Below are positions 1-8,892 of a DNA stretch of 64,000 nt, piece by piece (position 1 is the stretch's first letter; every line of letters starts with the position of its first letter). Location: contig MGTU01000031.1 of NCBI GenBank assembly GCA_001799615.1, positions 1-64,000 on the forward strand. Reading direction: 5' to 3'. This DNA comes from Elusimicrobia bacterium GWA2_61_42. Its GTDB lineage: Bacteria > Elusimicrobiota > Elusimicrobia > Elusimicrobiales > UBA9959. The notes under the pieces are model-generated. The model saw only the letters and a list, made by a program, of their open reading frames with translations, had not been told where the DNA came from and made no database searches. The position numbers and the translations under genes are program-made.

Positions 1-1134
1 CAGGAGTACGAGAAGGCCGCCAAGCTGCGCGACCGCGAGAAGGAGCTGAAGAAAGCCCTCGAGGACGCCCGCAAGAAATGGCGCGAAGGCCGCGACAAGG
101 TGTTCCCGGAAGTGACGGAAGAGGACATAGCGGGCATAGCCTCCAAGTGGACCGGCATCCCCGTCACCCGCATGACCGAGACCGAGACCGACAAGCTCAA
201 GCACATGGAAGGCGAGATCCACAAGCGCCTCATCGGCCAGGACGAAGCCGTCACCATCGTGTCCCAGGCCATCAAGCGCTCCCGCACCGGCATGAAGGAC
301 CCCAAGCGGCCCATCGGTAATTTCATCTTCCTCGGCCCCACCGGCGTGGGCAAGACGGAACTGGCCCGCGTGCTGGCGGACTTCCTGTTCGGCAACGAAG
401 AGGCCATGGTCCGTATCGACATGAGCGAGTACATGGAGAAGTTCTCCGTAAGCCGCCTCATCGGCGCGCCTCCCGGCTACGTCGGCTACGAGGAAGGCGG
501 CAAGCTCACCGAGCTGGTGCGCCGCAAGCCCTATTCCGTGGTCGTGCTCGACGAGATCGAGAAGGCCCACCCCGACGTGTTCAACATCCTCCTCCAGATC
601 ATGGACGAGGGCGTGCTGTCCGACAGCCTGGGCCACAAGGTCAGCTTCAAGAACACCATTCTCATCATGACCTCCAACGTGGGCGCGCGCCTGATCTCCA
701 AAGGCAAGACGTTGGGCTTCATGCCCGCCGACGACAAGGAAAAAGATTACAAGGAGATGAAGGACACCGTGATGGACGAAGTAAAACGCGTCTTCAATCC
801 GGAATTCATCAACCGCATCGACGAAGTGATCGTGTTCCGCCCCCTCACCGAGGCGGATACCGAGAAGATCCTCGAGCTCAGCCTGACCAAGGTGACCAGG
901 AAGCTGGACGCCAAGGGCGTCAAGTTCAGCATCACCCAGGCGGCCAAGACCTTCCTCGTCAAGAAAGGCTTCGATCCAAACTACGGCGCCCGCCCGCTGA
1001 TCCGCACGGTGCAGAAATACCTGGAGGACCCGATGGCGGAATTCCTCCTCAACAGCACCATGAAGGCCGGCGACGTGCTGAAAGTGGACTACAAAGGCGA
1101 GGGCGACGCCCTGGACCTGAAAGTAGCCGCCTAG
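1..1134 (+). CDS. clpC: ATP-dependent Clp protease ATPase subunit ClpC, C-terminal part
   Basis: This is the C-terminal 377 residues of a Hsp100 AAA+ unfoldase; the reading frame is open from base 1, so the gene begins outside the window. The first residues (QEYEKAAKLRDREKEL) match a UVR motif of the middle domain, which is typical of ClpC rather than ClpB. The second nucleotide-binding domain follows, with Walker A GPTGVGKTE, Walker B VVLDEIEKAHPDV and the sensor region NPEFINRIDE, then the C-terminal small domain (NYGARPLIRTVQKYLEDP). The protein unfolds substrates for ClpP or acts as a disaggregating chaperone in the cytoplasm. The product is confident; ClpC versus ClpB rests on the UVR motif only. 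Confidence 0.93.
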   Translation, partial: QEYEKAAKLRDREKELKKALEDARKKWREGRDKVFPEVTEEDIAGIASKWTGIPVTRMTETETDKLKHMEGEIHKRLIGQDEAVTIVSQAIKRSRTGMKDPKRPIGNFIFLGPTGVGKTELARVLADFLFGNEEAMVRIDMSEYMEKFSVSRLIGAPPGYVGYEEGGKLTELVRRKPYSVVVLDEIEKAHPDVFNILLQIMDEGVLSDSLGHKVSFKNTILIMTSNVGARLISKGKTLGFMPADDKEKDYKEMKDTVMDEVKRVFNPEFINRIDEVIVFRPLTEADTEKILELSLTKVTRKLDAKGVKFSITQAAKTFLVKKGFDPNYGARPLIRTVQKYLEDPMAEFLLNSTMKAGDVLKVDYKGEGDALDLKVAA

Positions 1135-1225
1135 GCCCGCAGTTTTTTCCCGGCGCACCCGTACGAAGGCCGCAGGCCCCGGTACGGCATAGCCCTTGGC
1201 CAGCGAAGCCACCCGGAGTAACAGC
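1135..1225 (+). other. clpC 3' spacer with nested hairpin
   Basis: The spacer holds a nested inverted repeat at 1159-1187: CCGTAC pairs with GTACGG, and inside it GGCC-GCA-GGCC. No T-run follows, so it is not a standard intrinsic terminator. It may protect the 3' end of clpC mRNA. A GGAG ribosome-binding site at 1215-1218 belongs to the next gene. Confidence 0.4.
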
Positions 1226-2278
1226 TTGCACCAGCACCACGAGCCCCACCGCCATGCCGCCCCGGCGCCGGTTAAAAAACCGGCAGCCGGCGTTTTTCCC
1301 GGCCTAGCGGGCAAGTTTTTGCTGGCTTTGCTGCTGGTGGGCGCGGGCTTCGCGCTTTACTACGGAGGGTCCTGGCTCAGGTTCGCTTTCGCCCCGCCGC
1401 TGGAACAGCGCAAGATCGTGGAGTCGCCCATAAGGGACGACGAATGGGCGGACCTGACCGCGGGGCTGGAAAAGACCTCGGGCGCCTACCGCGGGCGGGT
1501 AGGCATCTACCTGAAGGACCTGCATACCGGCAAGGTCTGGGAATATAACTCCGACAGGCTTTTCCCTTCCGCCAGCCTGATAAAAGTGCCTATCATGGCG
1601 TCGGTCTTTGAAAAAATAAAGTTGGGGGCTATCACCCTGGACACGCAGATAAGGCTGACGCGGCGCGGCCGCGTGGGCGGGTCCGGCTCCCTTAAATGGG
1701 TGCGCGACGGCACCTCCCTCAGCGTGATGGAGATCATCTACAAAATGATCACCGAGAGCGACAACACCGCCACCAAGATGCTCATCGATTACGTGGGCAT
1801 GGACTACCTGGACGAGTCGTTCAAGAAGCTCGGCCTGACCTACACCAACATAACGCCGGAGGGCATGAGCCTCTCTTCGGGCCGGGTGAAGAAGGAGAAT
1901 TACACCACCGCGCGCGAGATGGCCGGCCTGATGGAGCGGATCTACGCCGGGGAACTGGTGAACCGCGAGGCCAGCGAGTTCATGCTGGACGTCCTCAAGC
2001 ACACCAAGAGCCGCAGCCGCCTGCGCCGCGGCCTGCCGCTGGGCTGGGAGATAGGCCACAAGACGGGCCTGCTGCGCCGCTCCTGCCACGACGTGGGCAT
2101 AGTGTTCTCCCCGCGCGGGGATTTCCTGCTGGCCGTGCTCACCTCCGAGGTGCCGGACTATACCAGCGCCAAGAATTTCATCGCCAGGGTGGCCAAGCTC
2201 ACCTACGCTTATTACAAAATAGACGCGGGTTTCGCCGAGAGCCCGCGCGCCGCCGGCAGCGGCCCGAAGGCCCCGTGA
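1226..2278 (+). CDS. membrane-anchored class A beta-lactamase-fold serine hydrolase
   Basis: A 350-residue protein with a His/Pro-rich cytoplasmic N-terminus, one transmembrane segment at about residues 30-47, and a periplasmic domain of the Beta-lactamase2 type. The three catalytic boxes of the penicillin-recognising fold are present: S117-L-I-K120, S178-D-N180 and K279-T-G281. The usual omega-loop ExxLN (Glu166) motif of true class A beta-lactamases is not evident before the NYTTAREMAGL segment, so a D,D-peptidase-like or unknown amidase role is as likely as drug hydrolysis. I chose the TTG at 1226 because GGAG lies 7 bases upstream; a TTG at 1196 in the same frame has no such site. The next gene starts one base after the stop. 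Confidence 0.75.
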   Translation: MHQHHEPHRHAAPAPVKKPAAGVFPGLAGKFLLALLLVGAGFALYYGGSWLRFAFAPPLEQRKIVESPIRDDEWADLTAGLEKTSGAYRGRVGIYLKDLHTGKVWEYNSDRLFPSASLIKVPIMASVFEKIKLGAITLDTQIRLTRRGRVGGSGSLKWVRDGTSLSVMEIIYKMITESDNTATKMLIDYVGMDYLDESFKKLGLTYTNITPEGMSLSSGRVKKENYTTAREMAGLMERIYAGELVNREASEFMLDVLKHTKSRSRLRRGLPLGWEIGHKTGLLRRSCHDVGIVFSPRGDFLLAVLTSEVPDYTSAKNFIARVAKLTYAYYKIDAGFAESPRAAGSGPKAP

Positions 2279-2279
2279 C

Positions 2280-2960
2280 ATGAGGCAGCGCCCGGCCCGT
2301 AAAATGGTGCGGCTGGTGCTGATGCTGCGCGGCGCCTGGCTGGTGCCGGTCAGCCTGATGGCGCTGGCTTACGCGGGCTACACGCTTTATACGCTGGGGC
2401 ACCTGATGCGCTACCCGGCCGGTTCGGCGGTGCCGGAATTCCTGGAGGCGCTGCTGGGCGCCGGGCTGGGCGCGGCCTTCCTGTTCTTTACTTGGCGCAT
2501 GTGGAAGAAAACCTGGGACTTGATGCTGGACCGCATTTACCCGGAACCTTCGGCGGTGCTCTGGCAGGCCGCCTGGATCGTACTGGCGGTGATCCTGCCG
2601 GGCCTGGTGATCTGGCCCAAAGTGCAGCACCTGCTCCTGTACGCCGGCGAGGGCGCCAACAAGGGCGGCCTGTCGCAGCTGAAGGCCGCCGTAGCGGATT
2701 ACAGGGCGGCCAAAGGCGCGTACCCCGCCGCGCTGGAAGAGCTGGAAAGGTCGGGCGTCATAAAGAAGCTGCCCGCCTTGTGGGACAAGCGCGGCGCCGG
2801 CTTCCCGCATAAGCCTTCCTCCGCGGCCGCGGTCTACAAGACGGCGGCGCCGCGCGATTCCGGCGACTGGGCCTACGTAGCGGCCAAGGACAAAGCGCCG
2901 CTGGTTTTTATAGACTGCACCCATAAGGACTCGAGGGGCAACCCCTGGTCAGCGTACTAA
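2280..2960 (+). CDS. polytopic membrane protein with pilin-like C-terminal domain
   Basis: Function unknown. The 226-residue protein has about three hydrophobic helices (near residues 15-40, 52-78 and 92-118) followed by a soluble domain. That domain starts with QLKAAVADYRAAKGAYPAAL, which is like the start of the globular part of type IV pilins and pseudopilins, and ends FIDCTHKDSRGNPWSAY, similar to pilin tails. The N-terminus has no prepilin peptidase site, so it is not itself a pilin. It begins one base after the beta-lactamase-fold gene and is probably co-transcribed with it. Domain homology is inferred by eye. Confidence 0.6.
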   Translation: MRQRPARKMVRLVLMLRGAWLVPVSLMALAYAGYTLYTLGHLMRYPAGSAVPEFLEALLGAGLGAAFLFFTWRMWKKTWDLMLDRIYPEPSAVLWQAAWIVLAVILPGLVIWPKVQHLLLYAGEGANKGGLSQLKAAVADYRAAKGAYPAALEELERSGVIKKLPALWDKRGAGFPHKPSSAAAVYKTAAPRDSGDWAYVAAKDKAPLVFIDCTHKDSRGNPWSAY

Positions 2961-2977
2961 GACAATCAGGTTTCATT

Positions 2978-4792
2978 ATGAACAAAAAAACACTAGAACT
3001 TCTCGCGCCCGCCAAGGACCTCGTCACCGGCATCGACGCGCTCAACTGCGGCGCCGACGCCGTTTACATAGGCGCCGAGCATTTCGGCGCGCGCGTGGCC
3101 GCCGGCAATTCCGTGGCCGACATCGAGAAACTGGCCGCCCGCGCCCACAAGTACCGCGCCAAGGTCTACGCCGCGGTCAACACTATACTGACCGACGAGG
3201 AAATGCCCCGCGCGCAGAAGCTCATCGGCCAGCTCTGGGACGCCGGCGTGGACGGCGTGATCATACAGGACATGGGCCTGCTGGAGGCCGGCCTGCCGCC
3301 CGTGCCGCTGATAGCCAGCACGCAGGGGCATAACACCACCCCTGAGAAGGTTTTGTTCCTGGAGAAGGCCGGCTTCAAGCGGGTCATCCTCGCGCGCGAG
3401 CTTACGCTGGAGGAGATCAAGGCGATAAGGGCCAAAACCTCCGTGGAGCTGGAGTTCTTCGTGCACGGTTCGCTGTGCGTCTGCTACAGCGGCCAGTGCT
3501 ACCTCAGCTTCGCCCTGGGCGGGCGCAGCGGCAACCGCGGCGAATGCGCCCAGCCCTGCCGCAAGCTTTACACCCTCAAGGACGCCGCCGGCGAGGTCAT
3601 AGCCGGCAACAAGCACCTGCTGTCGCTGAAGGACATGAACCTGGGCAAGCGCCTGGGGAACCTGACGGACGCCGGCATCACCTCCTTCAAGATAGAAGGC
3701 CGCCTGAAGGACCGGGACTACGTGCGCAACATCGTCGCCTATTACCGCAAGGAACTGGACAAGGTGATGGCTAAAAAGGGTTTCGACCGGCCGTCGGCCG
3801 GCAAAAGCCTTACCGGCTTCAACCCCGATCCGAACAAGACCTTTAACCGCGGCTACACCGACTATTTCCTGGACGGCAACCCCGCGGATATCGCTTCGCC
3901 CGACACGCCCAAGTTCGTCGGCGAGATGATGGGCCGCGTGTCCGACCTTAAACCCGGGTCGTTCCGGATCCACGGGGCGGAGAAATTCCACCCCGGCGAC
4001 GGCATCACCTACTTCGACAAGGACGGCGTCCTGGCCGGCTCGCTGGTGAACGGCGTTAACGACGGCCGCGTGCGCGCCGATAACCTCAGGGGCATGGACA
4101 ACGGCACCACCATCTACCGCAACCTGGATAAAGAATTCCTCCGCGCCCTGGACCGGGAGGGGGCGCAGCGCCGGTTCGGGCTGAAACTGGAGTTCTCCGA
4201 CTACGAGGGCGGCTTCTCGCTGAAGGCCGGCGACGAGCGCGGCATTTCGGCCGAGGTGAAGTTCCGCGGCGTCAAGGCCGTGGCGCAAAAGCCGGAGGCG
4301 GCCCTGGAGACCATAAAAAAGCAGCTTTCCAAACTGGGAGAGAGCGAGTATTACCTGGAAGCCCTGGAGATAAAGCTGTCGAAGCCGTATTTCGTGCCGG
4401 TCTCCACGCTGAACGACCTGCGGCGCGACGCCCTGGCGGCCCTGGAAAAGGCCGGCGGCGCGCTCCCCGAACGCGAGGAGCTGGCCCTGGTCCCCAACGA
4501 ATACCCTTACCCGGAGACCGTGCTGGATTTTACGGCCAACGTATTCAACTCCAAAGCCGCCCGGTTCTACAAGCGCCACGGGGTTACGGAAATAGCCGTG
4601 GCCGCCGAAGGCGGGGCCGACCTGGCCGGCAAGCCGCTGATGACCACGCGCTTCTGCATCCGGCGCCGCCTGGGCCTCTGCAAAAAAGGCAAGCCGGTGG
4701 AGCCGCTGCACATGGAGGACGCGGAAGGGCGCCGTTTCCGCCTGGAGTTCGACTGCGAAGCCTGCCGCATGAGGCTTTACCTGGAAAAATAA
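2978..4792 (+). CDS. peptidase U32 family protein (YegQ/RlhA-like)
   Basis: A 604-residue cytoplasmic U32 family protein. The family signature is visible: VHGSLCVCYSGQCYLS, then GNRGECAQPCR, and KIEGRLKDRDYV. The C-terminal part carries a second cysteine set (CIRRRLGLC and DCEACRM). U32 members are annotated as collagenase-like proteases, but several (RlhA, TrhP, UbiU/V) work in RNA hydroxylation or ubiquinone hydroxylation with an Fe-S cluster bound by four cysteines, so protease activity should not be assumed. It leads a three-gene unit with the genes at 4799 and 5791 that ends at the terminator at 6336. Confidence 0.88.
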   Translation: MNKKTLELLAPAKDLVTGIDALNCGADAVYIGAEHFGARVAAGNSVADIEKLAARAHKYRAKVYAAVNTILTDEEMPRAQKLIGQLWDAGVDGVIIQDMGLLEAGLPPVPLIASTQGHNTTPEKVLFLEKAGFKRVILARELTLEEIKAIRAKTSVELEFFVHGSLCVCYSGQCYLSFALGGRSGNRGECAQPCRKLYTLKDAAGEVIAGNKHLLSLKDMNLGKRLGNLTDAGITSFKIEGRLKDRDYVRNIVAYYRKELDKVMAKKGFDRPSAGKSLTGFNPDPNKTFNRGYTDYFLDGNPADIASPDTPKFVGEMMGRVSDLKPGSFRIHGAEKFHPGDGITYFDKDGVLAGSLVNGVNDGRVRADNLRGMDNGTTIYRNLDKEFLRALDREGAQRRFGLKLEFSDYEGGFSLKAGDERGISAEVKFRGVKAVAQKPEAALETIKKQLSKLGESEYYLEALEIKLSKPYFVPVSTLNDLRRDALAALEKAGGALPEREELALVPNEYPYPETVLDFTANVFNSKAARFYKRHGVTEIAVAAEGGADLAGKPLMTTRFCIRRRLGLCKKGKPVEPLHMEDAEGRRFRLEFDCEACRMRLYLEK

Positions 4793-4798
4793 AGGGTT

Positions 4799-5794
4799 AT
4801 GAAAAAGAGATCGCTGCTGCTGCTGGCCCTGCCCGTTCTGCTGTGCGGCCACCTCGCCTGCGCTAAAAAGAAAGCCCAGGCCGAACTGCCCGAGATGGGC
4901 CGGATAGCCCTTTACGGGCATACCCCCGGCTCCCCCCTGGAAGACCGCATTAAACTTATGCCGGCCCGGCTGCTGGAACTTTACCGGCAGATGGACTCCC
5001 GGCCCGACTACCGGGCTTACGCGCCCGCGCCGGCCGACAAGGCGCTGGTGCTGGAGTACCTGCGGCTTATGCCGCCGGCGGTAGAGCGGGTGTTCAAAGA
5101 AAAATGCGTGGGGCTGTATTTCGTCGAAGGTTTTACCGGCAACGGCATGACCAGCTGGGTGCTGGATGAAAAAGGCGCGCTCTATTTCCACATGACGCTT
5201 AACCCGGCCGCGTTCGGCCAGTCCCTGTCGGAAACCCTGACCGAAAGGGAAAAGAGCTGCTTCAGCCCGGCCGAAGGCGCGAAGCTGGAGGTGAACGCGG
5301 GGCAAAAATACCGCGGCCTGGCCTACGCTATCTTCCATGAGGCCGCGCACGCCGCGGATTATATAGAGGGGCTCACCCCGGCCGTGGACCCTGACCTCCC
5401 GCCGGCCTACCGGCCCGCGCCGCGCCCCGACGGCGGGCTTTTTACCGCGGAATGGGAGGCTTACGGCGCGCCCAAGCCCGCCAACGACTATGCCGGCAGG
5501 GACCGGCTTACCTTTTACGGCCTGGGCGGCGGCCCCAAAATAAATATTTCAGAAGCGCCCGGAGTTTATAAAGGCCTGGCCGGCAGTCCTTTCGTGTCCC
5601 TTTACGGTTCCAAGTCCTGGGCCGAGGATTTCGCCGAGCTGGTCGCTTACAGCCTGATAACCCGCAAGCTGGGGCAGCCTTATGAAATAAAATTATCGCT
5701 GCCGGGTGCGGCGAAGACAAGCATGAAGCCGATGGCAGGCAAAGCCGGGCCAAGGGCCGAAGCCGCGGTACGGCTGCTGGAGAAACTTGAATGA
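4799..5794 (+). CDS. putative exported HExxH metallopeptidase, possible lipoprotein
   Basis: A 331-residue exported protein of unknown family. The N-terminus is a signal peptide (KKRSLLLLALPVLLC) ending near LACAKKK; a lipobox-like Cys at residue 21 makes a lipoprotein possible, though His at -3 is not canonical. A zinc-protease motif H180-E-A-A-H184 sits in YAIFHEAAHAADYIEG, and a downstream WAEDFAEL could supply the third ligand (Glu), as in gluzincins. The gene starts 6 bases after the U32 gene and its stop overlaps the next start (ATGA), so translation is probably coupled. Substrate is unknown. Confidence 0.65.
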   Translation: MKKRSLLLLALPVLLCGHLACAKKKAQAELPEMGRIALYGHTPGSPLEDRIKLMPARLLELYRQMDSRPDYRAYAPAPADKALVLEYLRLMPPAVERVFKEKCVGLYFVEGFTGNGMTSWVLDEKGALYFHMTLNPAAFGQSLSETLTEREKSCFSPAEGAKLEVNAGQKYRGLAYAIFHEAAHAADYIEGLTPAVDPDLPPAYRPAPRPDGGLFTAEWEAYGAPKPANDYAGRDRLTFYGLGGGPKINISEAPGVYKGLAGSPFVSLYGSKSWAEDFAELVAYSLITRKLGQPYEIKLSLPGAAKTSMKPMAGKAGPRAEAAVRLLEKLE

Positions 5795-6315
5795 CGGTAC
5801 GCTGCGATCTTAACGTTAACGGCAAGAGCAGGCGCGTCCTGGTGGTGGCCAAGGAAGAAGAGACCCTGGACCACGTGGCGCTGCGGCTTTGCGCCGCCAT
5901 ACTTTTTTTCGACGCGGAGCCCGCGCTGGACGTCAGCCCCTCCGATCCCATGCTCGAAGATGTCGGTTTTTTCCCGGACCTGCTGGTGCCCGACGGCGTA
6001 GGCGGCATAGCGGTATGGATCGAGTGCGGCAACGTGGCCGAGAACAAGATGACCAAGGTGGCGCGCCGCATAAAGCAGGGCCGGCTGGTGATACTGAAAG
6101 AAAGCGTGGAGGGGGGCAAGCGCCTGCGCGAGGTGATAAAAAAAGAGGTCCGCAACGGCGAGTTTATCGAGGTCTGGGCCTGGCCCAGGGCGGAGTTCTC
6201 CAAATGGACCGCGGCTATCAAGGAATCCACCTACGTTTACGGCGAGGCGTCGGGGCAGACGCTGAACCTGGTCCTCAACGAAGCCGCTTTCGACGTGCAG
6301 CTGGTTTCCTGCTGA
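5791..6315 (+). CDS. YaeQ family protein
   Basis: A 174-residue homologue of YaeQ, a family with a PD-(D/E)xK nuclease-like fold and no firmly known function. The conserved centre is visible: FFPDLLVPDGVGGIAVWIECGNVAENKMTK, where D, E and K positions correspond to the nuclease-like core, followed by a short beta/alpha stretch (GRLVILKESVEGGKRL). The start overlaps the previous stop by four bases (ATGA). The gene is followed by an intrinsic terminator, closing the U32 operon. Confidence 0.72.
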   Translation: MTVRCDLNVNGKSRRVLVVAKEEETLDHVALRLCAAILFFDAEPALDVSPSDPMLEDVGFFPDLLVPDGVGGIAVWIECGNVAENKMTKVARRIKQGRLVILKESVEGGKRLREVIKKEVRNGEFIEVWAWPRAEFSKWTAAIKESTYVYGEASGQTLNLVLNEAAFDVQLVSC

Positions 6316-6335
6316 GCGGCCGTTGCCGGCCCGTG

Positions 6336-6366
6336 AAAAAAGCCGTCCTTTCGGACGGCTTTTTCT
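6336..6366 (+). terminator. bidirectional intrinsic terminator
   Basis: An 8-bp stem (AGCCGTCC/GGACGGCT, 6341-6348 with 6353-6360) with loop TTTC, flanked by A6 on the left and T5 on the right. It can end transcription of the U32-yaeQ operon and of the convergent gene at 6395. Confidence 0.9.
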
Positions 6367-6394
6367 ATTCCCGGGAGCGGGACCCGGCCCGCGG

Positions 6395-6952
6395 TCAGTA
6401 TTTGGGGCGGAAAGACTTTACCACGGCGTCGAACTGGGGCAGCAGGGCCTTGGCATTATTGAACGGGACGGAGAACATGAGCAGGTAGAACCCGCCGCCG
6501 GCCGGCACCACCAGGTGCCGCTCGAACATGGCGGTCTTTTCCGCCGGGACCGTGCGGGGCTTGCTGAATTCGAAATACTTCCTTTCGAAGCTGTGGGCCT
6601 TTTTGCCCGCCACCCTGGCGGCCGTAACGTCGCTGTAGCGCTCGCCTTCCGCCGCATCGCCTATGGGCCGCGAGTTAAGCTGGACGTAAATGTCCGGCGT
6701 TTTGAACAGCGTGTTGCCCTTGGCGAAGAACTTCACCGTGATCGACGGCGCCGGGCTCTTTCCCTGCGCGGCGGCCAGCAGGTCCACCCCGTAGATCTTC
6801 TTGGCGGAGGCCGGCTGGCCCCCCGGGGGGGTCTGGGTCCAGCCCGCGGGGATGGCGATGCTGAAATAGCCGCCCTCGCAGGTGTAGGGGGCGCCGGCGG
6901 CGCTGGCGGACAGGGCGCAGAAAAAGAGGGACATCAGGGTTAGTTTTATCAT
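6395..6952 (-). CDS. secreted protein of unknown function
   Basis: A 185-residue exported protein. I place the start at MIKLTLMSLFF because this gives a signal peptide (to about SASAAGA) and makes a four-base ATGA overlap with the upstream gene at 6949, a translational-coupling arrangement; the longer frame upstream lies within that gene. The mature part (YTCEGGYFSIAIPAGW ... VVKSFRPKY) resembles the small PsbP/DUF1795-like proteins that begin with a GFSIxxPxGW motif and end KSF; the resemblance is by eye. No catalytic motif seen. Confidence 0.6.
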   Translation of the reverse strand: MIKLTLMSLFFCALSASAAGAPYTCEGGYFSIAIPAGWTQTPPGGQPASAKKIYGVDLLAAAQGKSPAPSITVKFFAKGNTLFKTPDIYVQLNSRPIGDAAEGERYSDVTAARVAGKKAHSFERKYFEFSKPRTVPAEKTAMFERHLVVPAGGGFYLLMFSVPFNNAKALLPQFDAVVKSFRPKY

Positions 6953-8814
6953 GGCGATAACAGGGTGGGGACCGGTTTCTCCTTTATGGATCTGTTCTTG
7001 GAAAGTTTCAGGCGCGTTTCCTCGCGCCACTCGTTTATTTTCTTCTCCGCTTCCACGGAATCGCTCATGGTGACGCTGTACCACTTGAACTTGGAGTTCA
7101 TCTCCGTCTTGAGCTTCTCCAGGTCGGCTTTTTCGGCGGCGGTCAGGGAGGAGGGGTTCTCCGCCTTTTTAGCCTGCAGCGCCTGCAGGCGCATGGAGGT
7201 GCTCTTGGCCATGACGAATTGCTTGGCGGCTTCCCCGTCCAGGGAGTCCTTGGTGTCGTACGCCTTGTGGTTGGAAAGCCTGATGCCGTCGACGCCCTGC
7301 TTCAGGAAGACGTCCATGTTCGACTTGTCGAAAGAGTCCAGCCGCTCGGCGTAGGCTTTGCCGCGCTTGGCGTATTTCTCCGCGGTAAAACTGGCGTCCA
7401 TGGAGAAAGCTTCCGTTTCTTTCTCCATCTGGTAATAGGAGTTGGATTTGCTGCCGTACTTGAAGAGGTCTATGCCTTCGCGCTTGTCCTTGGCCGTCTG
7501 GCGCTGGTGGGTGGACTCGTGCACCAGGGTGGGGGCCAGGTATTCCGAAAGGCCGGCCAGGTGCTTGTTCTTGTCGGGGTCCCCGGTAAAAAGCATGTCC
7601 GGGGTGACCTTGTTCTTCTTCATCCAGTCGTTGACCAGCTCGCTGTTGAGCTTGATGTCCTCTCGCGCCCAGTTCCAGCCGCCGAACAGGCCCTTGCTCA
7701 TGGGCTCGAAGCCGAAAGCCAGGGTGTTCGTCCCGGAACCCTTGAAGCCCTTGTCTTTGTAGAACGCCAGGATCTCGTCGCCGGATTTGGTGCCTTTGAT
7801 CTCTTGCGCCAGGGGGCCGGACAGCGAACCGTCCGCTTTCTGCGTGAGCAGCCGCGGCCCGAGGTTTGAGATGTCGGCCGGCGACAGCGGCGTGTACGCG
7901 TATTTCTTGGGAGCCGCCTTGGCGCCGGTTTTAGCGTCCAGCCCGTCCGCGGGGCGGTGGCCGGTGCCGTTAAAGAAATCCTCCAGCTTGCCGGCCTGGT
8001 CGTCCGTGCTCATGCCCTTGAGGGCGGCGGCGGCGGCGGCCGTTTTGGCTACTTTCTCCTTGGAGGCCTTGGCGGCGGCCGAAGGGCCCGTTTTTACCGG
8101 TTTCACCCCGGAGGCCTTGATGTACTCGTCCAGTTTCGTCTTTATGGTCTGGTCGAAAACGTCGTCCTGCAGGACCGGGATTATCCGCGCTAAAGCCGTT
8201 TTATCCGGGTAATCCTTGGCGGGGATGGCCATGATCTGGGCGGCCATGCTCCGGGACCAGGTGGCCAGGGCCCTGTAGCGTTCCAGTATTTCCTGCCCGT
8301 TCCATTCCGCCTGCGACCGCCCCGCGGCCGTCAGCGCCGGGGTGCGTACCGGGCCCAGGGCTTCCCAGGACCTTACCGAAAATTTGAAATCCGCGGTTTT
8401 GTCGGCCGGCAGGTACTTGCCCGCCCAGTCGAAGGACCGCTCCGGCTTGGGGCCCAGCTCCAGGTCGCAGAGCGGGCAGGTGCCGCCGTCCATTATCCGG
8501 GTGTACTGCTGGAACAGGTCGAAATCCTTATAGGAGATAATAAGTTTCTTATAGTCTTTCAGGGCCGAATTGTAGGCCAGGATGCCGGCGGCGTCCTGGT
8601 CGGGGTCCTCTTTGAGCCTTTCGAGGATGGCCGGGTTGTCGTGGAAGGTCTTGATGCATTCCTCGGCTTTCTTGGGGGAGAGCTGGTCCGTGCTGATGTT
8701 GGCGCGGCAGCCTTCCACTATTTCGGCGTAATTCGCGTCCAGCGCCAGCGCGGGGGCGGACAGCGCCGCCGCCGCCAGCGGCAGCAATAAAAAGAGTTTC
8801 AGGTATCTGGTCAT
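6949..8814 (-). CDS. large secreted HExxH protein, putative metallopeptidase
   Basis: A 621-residue protein with a clear signal peptide (MTRYLKLFLLLPLAAAAL, cleavage near ALA-L). Domain family not recognised. A CPLC pair is at residues 113-116, an Ala/Lys-rich linker spans about 240-300, and the motif H432-E-S-T-H436 lies in LAPTLVHESTHQRQ, suggesting a zinc site. The remainder is helical and charged. The promoter at 8821-8849 puts the predicted transcription start at the ATG. The 3' end overlaps the next gene by four bases. It shares the general idea of a secreted HExxH protein with the gene at 4799 but I see no clear sequence relation. Confidence 0.62.
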   Translation of the reverse strand: MTRYLKLFLLLPLAAAALSAPALALDANYAEIVEGCRANISTDQLSPKKAEECIKTFHDNPAILERLKEDPDQDAAGILAYNSALKDYKKLIISYKDFDLFQQYTRIMDGGTCPLCDLELGPKPERSFDWAGKYLPADKTADFKFSVRSWEALGPVRTPALTAAGRSQAEWNGQEILERYRALATWSRSMAAQIMAIPAKDYPDKTALARIIPVLQDDVFDQTIKTKLDEYIKASGVKPVKTGPSAAAKASKEKVAKTAAAAAALKGMSTDDQAGKLEDFFNGTGHRPADGLDAKTGAKAAPKKYAYTPLSPADISNLGPRLLTQKADGSLSGPLAQEIKGTKSGDEILAFYKDKGFKGSGTNTLAFGFEPMSKGLFGGWNWAREDIKLNSELVNDWMKKNKVTPDMLFTGDPDKNKHLAGLSEYLAPTLVHESTHQRQTAKDKREGIDLFKYGSKSNSYYQMEKETEAFSMDASFTAEKYAKRGKAYAERLDSFDKSNMDVFLKQGVDGIRLSNHKAYDTKDSLDGEAAKQFVMAKSTSMRLQALQAKKAENPSSLTAAEKADLEKLKTEMNSKFKWYSVTMSDSVEAEKKINEWREETRLKLSKNRSIKEKPVPTLLSP

Positions 8815-8849
8815 ACCTCTAGTTTAACAGGGGGATTGACGGTTGTCAA
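8815..8849 (-). promoter_or_regulatory. sigma70-type promoter, leaderless arrangement
   Basis: On the minus strand TTGACA (8849-8844), a 17-base spacer and TAAACT (8826-8821) are followed by six bases and the ATG at 8814. The predicted start of transcription falls on or within one base of the start codon. The six bases AGAGGT are too close to the ATG to serve as a ribosome-binding site. Confidence 0.7.
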
Positions 8850-8892
8850 TACTGGCGCGCGGCGGCGTGGCTGAAGCGGGTCGGCGGCCGGA

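Noticed and set aside
2993-5350. 785-codon open frame on the minus strand
   Set aside because: It is antisense to the U32 and HExxH genes; its His/Gln/Val/Gly-rich product is the usual mirror of GC-rich coding DNA.
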